A stretch of 49,324 bases of DNA from assembly GCF_021699195.1 (NCBI RefSeq), contig NZ_SSXE01000054.1:1-49324 (forward strand), read 5' to 3'. This DNA comes from Nonomuraea sp. MG754425 (lineage in GTDB: Bacteria > Actinomycetota > Actinomycetes > Streptosporangiales > Streptosporangiaceae). Positions 31,999-43,277 of this stretch are shown one piece after another. Each line of letters starts with the position of its first letter. Within the stretch, counting starts at the first letter, position 1. The position numbers and the translations under genes are program-made. The notes under the pieces are model-generated. The model saw only the letters and a list, made by a program, of their open reading frames with translations. It ran no database searches and was not told the DNA's origin.

Positions 31999-33285
31999 TC
32001 AGGACCGGCGGCGCAGGCGTACCGGCAGGTGCTTGAGGCCGTTCTGGAAGTTGGAGGTGAGCCGCCGGGGGCTGCCGGCGAGCTCGACGTCCCAGGCCAG
32101 CAGTTCCCCGAACAGGGCGCGGAACTGAGCCCTGGCCAGGTGGGCGCCGAGGCAGACGTGCGGGCCGAAGCCGAAGCTGACGTGGTCGTTCGGGGTGCGG
32201 GCGATGTCGAAGCGGTCCGGGCCGGGGAAGACGGACGGGTCGCGGTTGGCGGAGGCGTGGTAGACCACGACCTTGTCGCCCGCGCGGACCGGCCGGCCGG
32301 CGAGGGTGAGGTCACGCGTCGCCGTCCGCCTGAAGTGCATGACCGGCGGCCAGAAGCGGAGCATCTCCTCGATCGCGGAGTCCAGCAGGGACGGGTCGGC
32401 GCGCAGGCGGGCCAGCTCGTCCGGGTGCTGGAGGAGGGTGAGCAGGCCGCCGGGGATGCCGTTGCGCAGGGTCTCGTTCCCGGCGACGGCGAAGAGGAAG
32501 AACATGTTCTCGAACTCGGCCTCCGTCAGGCCGCCCGCGCGCATGGCCGTCATGATCGACTCGCCGTCCGCGGGGGTCTCGGCCAGTGCGTGGGCATAGG
32601 CGAACATGTCCGACAGCGCGGCCCTCGATCGCGGGTTGACGCCCGGCCCCGGATCGGGCCTGACGGCGAGCGCCAGCCGGCCGGCGGGGGTGAGCTGCTC
32701 GACGTCCGCCGTGGACAGGCCCGCGTAGTCGTCGTCCTGGTAGCCGATCACGCGTGACGCCCAGTCGTACAGCAGCCGTTTGTCCTGCGCGGGCACGCCC
32801 ATGACGTGGGCCAGCGTCCAGACGGGCAGGTCGGCGGCCACCTCGACGAAGTCGCACGCGCCCTCCTCGAACAGCGCCGCCGCCCGCTCCGCGATCGTCC
32901 GCTCCAGCGCCCGGACGGCGCGCGGGGTGAACGCCGCCGCGACGATCCGGCGCAGCCGCGAATGGTCCGGCGGGTCCATGTTCAGCATCTGGACCTGGAC
33001 GAAGCCCAGGTCGGCAGGGGTGTCGGGGTCGCGGATCTGGGTGGCGCCGAGGTGGGAGGAGAAGTCCTCCGGGGTGCGGAGCACGTGCTTGACGTCGGCG
33101 TGCCGGAACACCGCCCAGTAGCCGGGGCCGGCCCGCCACGGGCCGACGGGCGGCTCGGGGATCCAGCGGACCGGCGACTCTGCCCTGAGCCGGGCGAACA
33201 GGTCGTACGGGACGGCCGTGTCGTAGGTGGACGGGAAGAAGATCTCCACGGCCGCGCGGTGGGCGTCGCCGTCCGTCGTCGTCAT
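31999..33285 (-). CDS. Cytochrome P450
   Basis: 428 aa from ATG 33285, SD ggcgggag. Signature elements: 'MDPPDHSRLRRIV' (helix C region), I-helix 'AGNET' at 268-272, ExxR at Glu307-Arg310, and the heme-binding 'FGFGPHVCLGAHLAR' with Cys378 as the thiolate ligand. The AGNETxRN form of the I-helix is typical of CYP124/125/142-type enzymes that hydroxylate lipids or steroids, so a terpenoid or sterol-like substrate is a reasonable guess. It needs ferredoxin and reductase partners, which are not in this window. Divergent from the hotdog thioesterase, with two DnaA-box-like motifs between. Confidence 0.93.
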   Translation of the reverse strand: MTTTDGDAHRAAVEIFFPSTYDTAVPYDLFARLRAESPVRWIPEPPVGPWRAGPGYWAVFRHADVKHVLRTPEDFSSHLGATQIRDPDTPADLGFVQVQMLNMDPPDHSRLRRIVAAAFTPRAVRALERTIAERAAALFEEGACDFVEVAADLPVWTLAHVMGVPAQDKRLLYDWASRVIGYQDDDYAGLSTADVEQLTPAGRLALAVRPDPGPGVNPRSRAALSDMFAYAHALAETPADGESIMTAMRAGGLTEAEFENMFFLFAVAGNETLRNGIPGGLLTLLQHPDELARLRADPSLLDSAIEEMLRFWPPVMHFRRTATRDLTLAGRPVRAGDKVVVYHASANRDPSVFPGPDRFDIARTPNDHVSFGFGPHVCLGAHLARAQFRALFGELLAWDVELAGSPRRLTSNFQNGLKHLPVRLRRRS

Positions 33286-33378
33286 GCCGTCTCCCGCCTT
33301 CTGGTGACCGGGCAATTCGCCCGGAGCGTCTGCCCAGGGCGGTTGCCTTGGGCGGTTGCTCAGGACGCATGCCCGGGG

Positions 33379-33387
33379 TTTTCCACA
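33379..33387 (+). promoter_or_regulatory. DnaA-box-like 9-mer (first of two)
   Basis: TTTTCCACA, one mismatch from TTATCCACA or TTGTCCACA, in the P450/hotdog intergenic region, same orientation as the second box 31 bp downstream. Confidence 0.35.
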
Positions 33388-33409
33388 GCCGGGGGCGGGT
33401 CGCGGCGAG

Positions 33410-33418
33410 TTGTCCACA
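33410..33418 (+). promoter_or_regulatory. DnaA box (TTGTCCACA)
   Basis: Exact match to the Streptomyces-type DnaA box, in direct repeat with TTTTCCACA 31 bp upstream. No dnaA, dnaN or AT-rich unwinding element nearby, so this is not oriC as seen. Confidence 0.45.
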
Positions 33419-33468
33419 GACTCTTCGCGCGGCCGTTTCCCGCTGTGCCCAGCGTGCATCATGAGCGC

Positions 33469-33876
33469 GTGACCCCAGAAGAAGCAGAGGCGATTCTCCA
33501 GGAATACTTCGCCCCCTGGATCAAACAGCTCGGCCTCCGGGTGGAGGAGGTGGGCGAACGCCACGCGATCGTGCGGCTCCCCTGGTCCGACGACCTGGCC
33601 AGAGCGGGCGGCGGGTTGTGCGGCCAGGCCATGATGGCGGCGGCCGACACCGCCACGGTGCTGGCCGTGTCCTCGGCGCGCGGCGGGTTCGTCCCGATGA
33701 CCACGGTGCAGCAGTCCACGACGTTCCAGCGGCCGGTGGTGGGCAAGGATGTCCTGCTCGACGTACGCATCACGAAGCTGGGCAGGTCGCTGGCCTTCAC
33801 CGAGATCACCCTCACGGCCGAGGGCAGCGCCGAGGCCGCCGCGCACGCCACCACGGTCTACGCCCTGCTGGCCTGA
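33469..33876 (+). CDS. Hotdog-fold thioesterase (PaaI/YdiI-like)
   Basis: 135 aa from GTG 33469; the frame is open far upstream, but that part is shadow of the P450 gene. 'LGLRVEEVGERHAIVRLPWS' is followed by 'AGGGLCGQAMMAAADTATVL', which corresponds to the GG.v.ggalaalaDta motif of PaaI-type acyl-CoA thioesterases, and 'TTFQRPVVGKDVLLDVRITK'. The usual catalytic Asp/Glu in the central helix is present as the Asp of 'AADTA'. It hydrolyses acyl-CoA thioesters; the chain type is unknown. CATCAT 6 nt upstream suggests a leaderless start. Confidence 0.85.
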   Translation: MTPEEAEAILQEYFAPWIKQLGLRVEEVGERHAIVRLPWSDDLARAGGGLCGQAMMAAADTATVLAVSSARGGFVPMTTVQQSTTFQRPVVGKDVLLDVRITKLGRSLAFTEITLTAEGSAEAAAHATTVYALLA

Positions 33877-33967
33877 CCTGGCCGCCCTATCTCAGAGGTA
33901 ATCGCCAAGCGCACACCGACTCGAGGAGACTCACCTGTGCACCCGAACCCGACTTCGAGGACAGGTC

Positions 33968-34405
33968 ATGACGACTTACGACACCGTGCACGAGTTGCTG
34001 CGCCGGATCGGTGCGGGCGACGTCGAGCGCATCGCCGAGTTGTTCGCCGAGGAGAGCGAGTGGCGCTTCAACTGGCCCGCCGAGGGGCATCCGTCGGTGC
34101 CGTGGATCCGGCCCCGTTCGAGCCGTCATGACGTGGCGGAGCACTTCGGCATGCTGGCCGCGCACCACGTACCCGAGCTCAACGGCACCACCGTCGCCCG
34201 GATCCTGGTCGACGGCGACGACGCCGTGGTGCTCGGCGACCTCGCGCAGACCGTCGCGGCCACCGGGCGGTCCTACGCCTCGCCGTTCGCCCTGCATCTC
34301 ACGGTCACCGACGGCCTGATCACGCGCTACCACATCTACGAGGACAGCCTCACCGTGGCTCGGGCGCTCTCCGGCGCCCCCGCCGCGCACCGGGTCGCCT
34401 CATGA
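33968..34405 (+). CDS. SnoaL-like / NTF2-fold protein
   Basis: 145 aa from ATG 33968, SD gaggacagg. The cone-shaped NTF2 fold is recognised from 'VHELLRRIGAGDVERIAELF', an aromatic strand 'EWRFNWPAEGHP', and 'GLITRYHIYEDSLTVARAL', where 'hIYEDs' is typical of SnoaL-like limonene-epoxide-hydrolase relatives. Members are polyketide cyclases, isomerases or plain ligand-binding proteins; no catalytic assignment is possible. It follows the thioesterase after 91 bp and is not obviously coupled to it. Confidence 0.8.
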   Translation: MTTYDTVHELLRRIGAGDVERIAELFAEESEWRFNWPAEGHPSVPWIRPRSSRHDVAEHFGMLAAHHVPELNGTTVARILVDGDDAVVLGDLAQTVAATGRSYASPFALHLTVTDGLITRYHIYEDSLTVARALSGAPAAHRVAS

Positions 34406-34519
34406 TCGGCGGGCTCCGCCCGGCGCGGCGATCCCATGATCCACCAGTTCACCTCGACGAGCACCTTTCAGCAGGTCCCGGCGTGAGTGCCGTCTCAGCG
34501 ATCTCTCAGGTGCGGAAAG

Positions 34520-34525
34520 TAGGCT
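34520..34525 (+). promoter_or_regulatory. -10 box of a leaderless promoter (hydrolase-ABC fusion gene)
   Basis: TAGGCT, then 6 nt and ATG 34532. Confidence 0.5.
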
Positions 34526-34531
34526 CACCGC

Positions 34532-37569
<3,038 letters not shown>

Positions 37570-37573
<4 letters not shown>

Positions 37574-38418
37574 GCACCGCGACCGGCTACGCGCCGCACC
37601 GTACGCTGCCGTTGCGGGTGGAGATCGTCAGGCAGTTCAAGCGGCGGCGCACGCTGGGCATGTTCGCGCTGCTGCTGGCGTTGCCGTGGGTGCTGGTGAT
37701 CGCGTTCCAGATCGGGCCGCAGTCGAGCGGGCAGGGGCAGGCCACGCTGCGGATCTCCGACCTGGCCACGCAGAGCGGCCTGAACTTCGCCGCGTTCGCC
37801 CTGTCGGTGTCGGCGAGTTTCCTGCTCGTGGTGGCGGTCGCGCTCTTCTGCGGCGACACCGTGGCGAGCGAGGCCAACTGGTCGTCGCTGCGTTACCTGC
37901 TGGCCGCGCCGGTCCCGCGTGACCGGCTGCTGCGGCAGAAGCTGATCGTGGCGCTCGGCTACTCGGCGGCGGCGGTGATCTGCCTGCCGCTGATGGCGCT
38001 GCTCGCGGGCACGCTGGCGTTCGGCTGGGACGACATCACGGTGCCCGGCACGGGTGAGACCATCCCCGCTCTCGACGTGTTGCCGCGCTTCGGGATCGTG
38101 ATCGGGTACGCGCTGGTCAGCCAGCTCGTGGTCGCGGCGCTGGCCTTCCTCGTCTCCACCATGACCGACTCCCCGCTCGGGGCCGTGGGCGGGGCGGTCG
38201 GGCTGTGGATCGTGTGCAGCATCCTGCAGGCGGTGGAGGCGCTGGGGGTGCTGCGGGAGTTCCTGCCGACGTTCTGGAACAACGCCTGGCTGGACGCCCT
38301 GGCTCCCGAACTGGACTGGAGCGGGATGGCCAAGGGCGCGTCGGTGTCGGTCACGTATGCGGCGATCCTGATCGCGATCGCCTTCCGACGCTTCCGCCGA
38401 AAGGACGTGGTGAGCTGA
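37570..38418 (+). CDS. ABC transporter permease
   Basis: 282 aa from ATG 37570, SD agagaagg. About six TM helices: near 33-51 ('MFALLLALPWVLVIAFQI'), 78-98, 128-150, 175-200, 205-228 and 258-272. 'LFCGDTVASEANWSSLRYLL' and 'APVPRDRLLRQKL' are the hallmark loop of ABC-2-type permeases (NatB/YhcI-like), where the EANWSSLRYLL...R helix contacts the ATPase. It overlaps the fusion gene by 4 nt, so the two certainly form one transporter. The substrate is not readable; export of a lipid, peptide or antibiotic is typical for this family. Confidence 0.88.
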
Positions 38419-38429
38419 CCCCGCACCGC

Positions 38430-38640
38430 ACCTGGTGCCGTCCTTGAGGGGTGGGCACGAACGCCCGCCCCTCCCCCATCGCACGTGGTGCTGTCCTTTT
38501 TTGGGGGTGGAGGGAAGAACCGCCTCCCGCCCCGCTGCGCATGGTGAGGGAGCAGCCGCCCCGCCGACACGGTGCCGTCGCTTGAGGGTGGAGGGAGGAA
38601 CGACCCGTCCCTCCTCCGCCCGTCATGTCGGGTGGAGGGC
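38430..38640. repeat. Array of three imperfect direct repeats, each able to form a G-rich hairpin
   Basis: Units beginning GTGCCGTCCTTGAGGG (38435), GTGCTGTCCTTTTTTGGGGG (38488) and GTGCCGTCGCTTGAGGG (38572) each continue into (G)GGTGG(A)GGGA.GAAC and a C-rich complement. The first hairpin is the cleanest: 38446-38456 pairs with 38463-38473 over 11 bp with loop acgaac. The array fills the gap between the convergent permease and glpK genes and probably acts as a bidirectional terminator. Confidence 0.65.
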
Positions 38641-38677
38641 ACTTACCGGGCCGGTCGCGGGGCGTGTGGGGTGGCGG

Positions 38678-40192
38678 TCAGGCGGTGATCCAGTCGAAGG
38701 ACTTGGTGACGGCCTTTTTCCAGCCCGCATACCCCTTCTCCCGCCGTTCCTCGTCCCACGTGGGGTTCCAGCGGTGCGACTCGGCCCAGTGGGCGCGGAG
38801 TTCGGCGGTGTCCTTCCAGTAGCCGACGGCGAGCCCGGCGGCGTAGGCGGCCCCGAGCGCGGTGGTCTCCGCGACGACCGGGCGGCTGACCGGGACACCG
38901 AGGATGTCGGACTGGAGTTGCATGCACAGGTCGTTCGAGGTGACCCCGCCGTCCACCTTGAGCACGTCCAGGACGACCCCCGAGTCGCGCTGCATCGCCT
39001 CGACCACGTCGCGGCTCTGGTAGCAGATGGCCTCCAGCGCGGCGCGGGCGAGGTGGGCGTCGGTGTTGTAGCGGGACAGCCCGACGATGGCGCCGCGCGC
39101 GTCGGCACGCCAGTACGGAGCGAACAGCCCGGAGAAGGCGGGCACGAAGTAGATGCCTCCGGAGTCGGTCACCTGCCGGGCCAGGGTCTCGCTCTGCGGG
39201 GCGGAGGTGATGAGGTGGAGCTGGTCGCGCAGCCACTGCACGGCGGAGCCGGTGACGGCGATGGAGCCCTCCAGGGCGAAGACCGCGGGCTGGTCGCCGA
39301 ACTTGTAGGCCACGGTGGTGAGCAGGCCGCTCTCGGAGCGTACGCGGTCGGTGCCGGTGTTGAGCAGCAGGAAGTTGCCGGTGCCGTAGGTGTTCTTGGC
39401 CTCGCCGGGCGCGAAGCAGACCTGGCCGACGGTGGCGGCCTGCTGGTCGCCCAGGATGGCGGTGATGGGCACCTCGCCGCCGAACGGCCCCTGCCGACGG
39501 GTGAGTCCGTAGCCGGCGGGGTCGGCCGAGGGGCGGATCTCGGGGAGCATGGCGCGGGGGATGTCGAAGAAGGACAGCAGTTCGTCGTCCCAGTCGAGGG
39601 TGTCGAGGTTCATCAGCATGGTGCGGCTGGCGTTGGTGACGTCGGTGATGTGCACGCCGCCGTTGACGCCGCCGGTGAGGTTCCACAGGGTCCAGGTGTC
39701 GGTGTTGCCGAAGACGGCCTCGCCGCGGTCCACGGCCTCGCGGACGCCGGGGACGTTCTCGAGGATCCACTGGATCTTGCCGCCGGAGAAGTAGGCGTCG
39801 GGACGCAGCCCGGTCCGGTCGCGGATGACCTGGCCGCGGCCGTCCTGGTCGAGGGCGGCGGCGATGCGGTCGGTGCGGGTGTCCTGCCACACGATCGCGT
39901 TGCAGTACGGACGTCCGGTGCGCGGGTTCCACACCACCGTGGTCTCGCGCTGGTTGGTGAGGCCGATGGCGGCGAGGTCGCTGTCGTGGAGGCCGGCGCG
40001 TTGCAGCGTGGTCTCGATGACGGCGGTGGTCCTGGTCCAGATCTCGATCGGGTTGTGCTCGACCCAGCCGGCCCTGGGCAGGATCTGCTGGTGTTCGAGC
40101 TGGAACTTGGCGATCTCGGCGCCGTCGTGATCGAAGATCATGAAGCGGGTGCTGGTGGTGCCCTGGTCGACGGCTCCGACGAAGTCCGGCAT
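38678..40192 (-). CDS. glpK: Glycerol kinase
   Basis: 504 aa from ATG 40192, SD GAGGAGAGAG. FGGY kinase fold: 'AVDQGTTSTRFMIFDHDG' at the N-terminus (phosphate-1 loop), 'LTNQRETTVVW', 'IVWQDTRTD', 'AILGDQQAATVGQVCF', 'NTYGTGNFLLLNTG' and 'KVDGGVTSNDLCMQLQSDIL' (adenosine motif). It phosphorylates glycerol to sn-glycerol-3-phosphate with ATP in the cytosol. Encoded 26 nt downstream of glpF on the same strand and divergent from glpD, giving a complete glycerol route. It ends next to the hairpin array at 38430-38640. Confidence 0.97.
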   Translation of the reverse strand: MPDFVGAVDQGTTSTRFMIFDHDGAEIAKFQLEHQQILPRAGWVEHNPIEIWTRTTAVIETTLQRAGLHDSDLAAIGLTNQRETTVVWNPRTGRPYCNAIVWQDTRTDRIAAALDQDGRGQVIRDRTGLRPDAYFSGGKIQWILENVPGVREAVDRGEAVFGNTDTWTLWNLTGGVNGGVHITDVTNASRTMLMNLDTLDWDDELLSFFDIPRAMLPEIRPSADPAGYGLTRRQGPFGGEVPITAILGDQQAATVGQVCFAPGEAKNTYGTGNFLLLNTGTDRVRSESGLLTTVAYKFGDQPAVFALEGSIAVTGSAVQWLRDQLHLITSAPQSETLARQVTDSGGIYFVPAFSGLFAPYWRADARGAIVGLSRYNTDAHLARAALEAICYQSRDVVEAMQRDSGVVLDVLKVDGGVTSNDLCMQLQSDILGVPVSRPVVAETTALGAAYAAGLAVGYWKDTAELRAHWAESHRWNPTWDEERREKGYAGWKKAVTKSFDWITA

Positions 40193-40218
40193 GGCGCTCT
40201 GCTCTCTCCTCGGCGTCC

Positions 40219-41025
40219 TCAGTCGGACGGCTTCACGGTGTCGCGGTCCTCGCCCTGCGGAAGGAAGCGGGCGATGCACGCCTGGTAGAGGCCGGCCCCG
40301 AGGGCGCCGCCGATCAGCGGGCCGACGATGGGGACCCACCAGTACAGATCGCCGTACTGGTCGCGCCACGCGCCGCTGTAGCCGGTGAAGAAGCTGGCCA
40401 GGCGCGGCCCGAAGTCGCGCGCCGGGTTGATGGCGTAGCCGGCGTCGGTGCCGAAGGACATGCCGATCCCGACGACGAGCAGGCCGATGATGAACGGCCC
40501 GAGGTTCGCGCTGGGCGCCATGTTGGCCGTGTCGGACAGGGCGAAGATGACGAAGAGCAGGATCGCGGTGCCGATGATCTGGTCGCGCAGCCCGCCCCAC
40601 ATGTCCACCGGCAGGGTGCCGTTGCCGGGCAGGGTGGAGAAGACGATCTGGGTCTTGATGGTGTGCCCGGGGTCGGCCATGGCCAGCACCTCGGTGTAGT
40701 TCCAGCGCACCAGGAGGGCGGCGACGAAGGCTCCGGCGGTCTGCGCGACCACGTACGGGAGGACCTTGGGCCACGGGAAGCCCCTGAAGAGGGCGAACCC
40801 GAGCGTGACGGCGGGGTTGAGGTGCGCTCCGGTGGTGCGTCCGGCGACGTAGACGCCGAGCATCACGCCGATGCCCCAGGCCCAGGCGATGCTGTCGTGG
40901 TCGCCGAGCCCGCCCGCGATGACCTGCGCGACGACCCCGGCGCCGAACAGGACGAGCACCATGGTTCCCGCGAATTCGGCGATGAGTTCGCCGTTCAGTC
41001 TTCTCCGTTCGGGACTTACGGCCAC
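40219..41025 (-). CDS. glpF: Aquaglyceroporin (glycerol uptake facilitator)
   Basis: 268 aa from GTG 41025, SD AAGGAGG with 6-nt spacing; another GTG at 41032 is out of frame. Six TM helices with the two pore half-helix motifs 'AHLNPAVTLGFAL' and 'YAINPARDFGPRL'. The Asp after the second NPAR (NPARD) is the mark of glycerol-conducting aquaglyceroporins as opposed to strict water channels. Lets glycerol diffuse across the membrane, after which GlpK traps it as glycerol-3-phosphate. First gene of the glpF-glpK unit, divergent from glpD. Confidence 0.95.
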   Translation of the reverse strand: MAVSPERRRLNGELIAEFAGTMVLVLFGAGVVAQVIAGGLGDHDSIAWAWGIGVMLGVYVAGRTTGAHLNPAVTLGFALFRGFPWPKVLPYVVAQTAGAFVAALLVRWNYTEVLAMADPGHTIKTQIVFSTLPGNGTLPVDMWGGLRDQIIGTAILLFVIFALSDTANMAPSANLGPFIIGLLVVGIGMSFGTDAGYAINPARDFGPRLASFFTGYSGAWRDQYGDLYWWVPIVGPLIGGALGAGLYQACIARFLPQGEDRDTVKPSD

Positions 41026-41116
41026 CGGCCACCTCCTTGATGCGCAGCGTTGTGTGCATTCCCCCATCCAGGGAACGAACACGGATTGTGTGTCATATGT
41101 TGCGGAAAGTAATGGC
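41026..41116. promoter_or_regulatory. Divergent glpF/glpD control region with direct repeats
   Basis: The 91-bp region holds TTGTGTGCAT (41050-41059) and TTGTGTGTCAT (41087-41097), near-identical direct repeats about 37 bp apart, and an ACAC-ggatt-GTGT dyad around 41081-41093. Glycerol genes of streptomycetes are controlled by the IclR-type GylR; these elements could be sites for a similar regulator, which is not encoded nearby. CATATG/TATGTT near 41095-41101 may be the glpD -10. Confidence 0.4.
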
Positions 41117-42805
41117 GTGGGGCTGAACGGCGCGCTCGACGCCAGGGACCGCCGCGGGACCGTCGAGCGGCTGCGCGGGCAGACTTTCGACGTGCTGGTG
41201 ATCGGCGGGGGCGTGACGGGGGCGGGCGCCGCGCTGGACGCCGCCTCGCGCGGGCTGCGGGTGGCGCTCGTGGAGAGCCGCGACCTGGCGTCGGGCACGT
41301 CGAGCAGGTCCAGCAAGCTGATCCACGGCGGGCTGCGCTATCTGGAACAGTTCGACTTCAAGCTGGTCAGGGAGGCGCTCAAGGAGCGCGACCTGCTGGT
41401 CTCACGGCTGGCGCCGCACCTGGTCAGGCCGGTCACGTTCCTGTATCCGCTGCGCCGCAAGGTGGTCGAGCAGCCGTACGTGGCCGCCGGGCTCACCCTG
41501 TACGACGCCCTGGAAGGCATGCGCCGCCCGATGCCGAGGCACCGCAACCTGTCGATCAAGGAGGCCCGCCGGATGGCGCCGGGCCTGCGTACCGACGTGC
41601 TGACGGGCGCGATGATCTACTACGACGCGCAGGTGGACGACGCCCGCTTCACCCTCACCCTGGCCCGCACGGCCGCCGCGCACGGCGCGGTGATCGCGAC
41701 CAGGGCCACGGCGGTGGCGATGTTGCGGGACGAGCTCGGCGAACGGGTGGTCGGCGCGCGGGTGCGCGACGAGGAGAGCGGCCACGAACTGGACGTCGCC
41801 GCGGACACGGTGGTGGTCTGCGCCGGGGTCTGGACCGACCCGGTGACCGCGCTGCCGGGGGCGGCGGAGCCGGGCTTCAAGGTGCGGATGTCGAAGGGCG
41901 TGCACATCATGGTGCCGGGCGAGGCGATCGACTCGCGGACCGGCATGATCATCCGTACGGAGAAGAGCGTGCTGTTCATCATCCCGTGGACCGGGAAGCG
42001 GTGGATCGTCGGCACGACGGACACCGACTGGGACGGCGACCGCGCCGAGCCGAGAGCAACGGGCGAGGACGTCGACTACCTGCTCGACCGCGCCAACTCG
42101 GTCCTGGCCAGGCCGCTGACCAGGGATGACGTGGTCGGGCTCTATGTGGGGCTGCGTCCGCTGGTGGCGGCCGACGAGACCTCGTCCACCACGAAGTTGT
42201 CGCGTGAGCACGTGGTGGACGTGCCGCTGCCGGGCCTGGCCGCGATCGCGGGCGGGAAGTACACCACGTACCGGATCATGGCCAAGGACGTGGTGGACGC
42301 CGCGCTGGAGGGCTACGACGTGCCGGAGTCGGTCACCGAGCGGCTGCCGCTGCTGGGCGCCGACGGGCTGCCCGCGTTCGAACGGTCCGTACGCCGCATC
42401 GCCGAGGACCACGACCTCGACGTGGAGACCGTGGCCTACCTGGTGCGCCGCTACGGGAACCTGGCCCTGGAGGTGCTGGCGCTGGTCCGCGCGGACCCGG
42501 CGCTCGGGGAGCCGCTGATCGCGCCGGGCCCGTGGCTGAAGGCGGAGGTCCGCTACGCCGTCACCCACGAGGGCGCCCTGCACGCCGAGGACATCGTGGC
42601 CCGCAGGACCAGGATGCTCATCGAGTCGGGCGAGCTGGCGCACGCGGCGGCCCCGATGATCGCCCGGCTGATGGCCGACGTGCTGGACTGGGACGCGGAG
42701 CGGGTGGAGGCGGAGGTCGCGCGCTGCCAGCGCCTCGTGGCGGCCGAGCGCACCGCGCTGACGCGGGCGCGGACGGCCGCGGCCGAGGTCACAACGTCCG
42801 CGTGA
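41117..42805 (+). CDS. glpD: Glycerol-3-phosphate dehydrogenase (FAD, aerobic)
   Basis: 562 aa from GTG 41117 (weak SD ggaaag; GTG 41090 is an in-frame alternative). FAD-binding 'VLVIGGGVTGAGAALDAASR' is at about residues 20-39, followed by the GlpD signature 'SGTSSRSSKLIHGGLRYLEQ', 'VGTTDTDWDGD', 'LRPLVAADE' and 'AGGKYTTYR', and a C-terminal helical DAO_C domain from about residue 385. Oxidises glycerol-3-phosphate to dihydroxyacetone phosphate and feeds electrons to menaquinone at the membrane. Divergent from glpF-glpK. Its last 17 bases overlap the convergent acetyltransferase gene. Confidence 0.96.
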   Translation: MGLNGALDARDRRGTVERLRGQTFDVLVIGGGVTGAGAALDAASRGLRVALVESRDLASGTSSRSSKLIHGGLRYLEQFDFKLVREALKERDLLVSRLAPHLVRPVTFLYPLRRKVVEQPYVAAGLTLYDALEGMRRPMPRHRNLSIKEARRMAPGLRTDVLTGAMIYYDAQVDDARFTLTLARTAAAHGAVIATRATAVAMLRDELGERVVGARVRDEESGHELDVAADTVVVCAGVWTDPVTALPGAAEPGFKVRMSKGVHIMVPGEAIDSRTGMIIRTEKSVLFIIPWTGKRWIVGTTDTDWDGDRAEPRATGEDVDYLLDRANSVLARPLTRDDVVGLYVGLRPLVAADETSSTTKLSREHVVDVPLPGLAAIAGGKYTTYRIMAKDVVDAALEGYDVPESVTERLPLLGADGLPAFERSVRRIAEDHDLDVETVAYLVRRYGNLALEVLALVRADPALGEPLIAPGPWLKAEVRYAVTHEGALHAEDIVARRTRMLIESGELAHAAAPMIARLMADVLDWDAERVEAEVARCQRLVAAERTALTRARTAAAEVTTSA

Positions 42806-43247
42806 AGGTGACCAGGGTCGTGCCGGGGCCGTTGTAGCCGGGCAGCGGGCCGTCCGCCTCGAAGCCCATGCGGCTGTGGAAGGCGATGGAGGTGGCGTTC
42901 ACCGGCGCGGTGACGGCCTTGACGACGCGGCGGCCGTCGTCCCGGGCCAGGTCGAAGAAGCGCTCGTACATGGTGCGGGCCAGCCCGCTCTTCCTGGCGC
43001 CCGGCGAGACGCCGACGAAGTGGATGTACGCCTCGTGCGGCAGCGACGGCGACAGGATCCCGATCAAAAAGCCCGCCAGATGGCCGCCGGGCCCTTCGGC
43101 GATCAGGCTCGTGCGGTGGAAGTGGTCGAGGAAGAGCCTGGGCAGGGACGCCAGGATCGGCCGGCCCCACCAGTCGTCGATCACGGCGGCGACGGCGTCG
43201 TAGTCGGCTGGGGTGGCTGGACGCAGCACGGGTTCGAGGTCGGCCAT
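42789..43247 (-). CDS. GNAT-family N-acetyltransferase
   Basis: 152 aa from ATG 43247. GNAT fold with 'LRPATPADYDAVAAVIDDWW' at the N-terminus, strand 4 'EAYIHFVGVSP' and the acetyl-CoA loop 'GARKSGLARTMYERFFDLAR', matching Q/RxxGxG/A in degenerate form (RKSGLA). 'FHSRMGFEADG' is the usual C-terminal strand. The substrate is unknown. TAAGAT 6 nt before the ATG implies a leaderless start. Convergent with glpD (17-bp overlap of coding ends). Confidence 0.88.
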   Translation of the reverse strand: MADLEPVLRPATPADYDAVAAVIDDWWGRPILASLPRLFLDHFHRTSLIAEGPGGHLAGFLIGILSPSLPHEAYIHFVGVSPGARKSGLARTMYERFFDLARDDGRRVVKAVTAPVNATSIAFHSRMGFEADGPLPGYNGPGTTLVTFTRTL

Positions 43248-43253
43248 GCGGGG

Positions 43254-43259
43254 ATCTTA
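43254..43259 (-). promoter_or_regulatory. -10 box of a leaderless promoter (GNAT gene)
   Basis: TAAGAT on the minus strand, then 6 nt and ATG 43247. Confidence 0.5.
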
Positions 43260-43277
43260 AGCCGGTGCTCCGGGCGG

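Noticed and set aside
31102..33285. P450, methyltransferase and membrane protein as part of the terpene synthase pathway
   Set aside because: The terpene synthase lies more than 12 kb away with unrelated operons between, so no link can be claimed.
33379..33418. Chromosomal origin of replication
   Set aside because: Only two DnaA boxes, no dnaA/dnaN neighbours and no AT-rich element.
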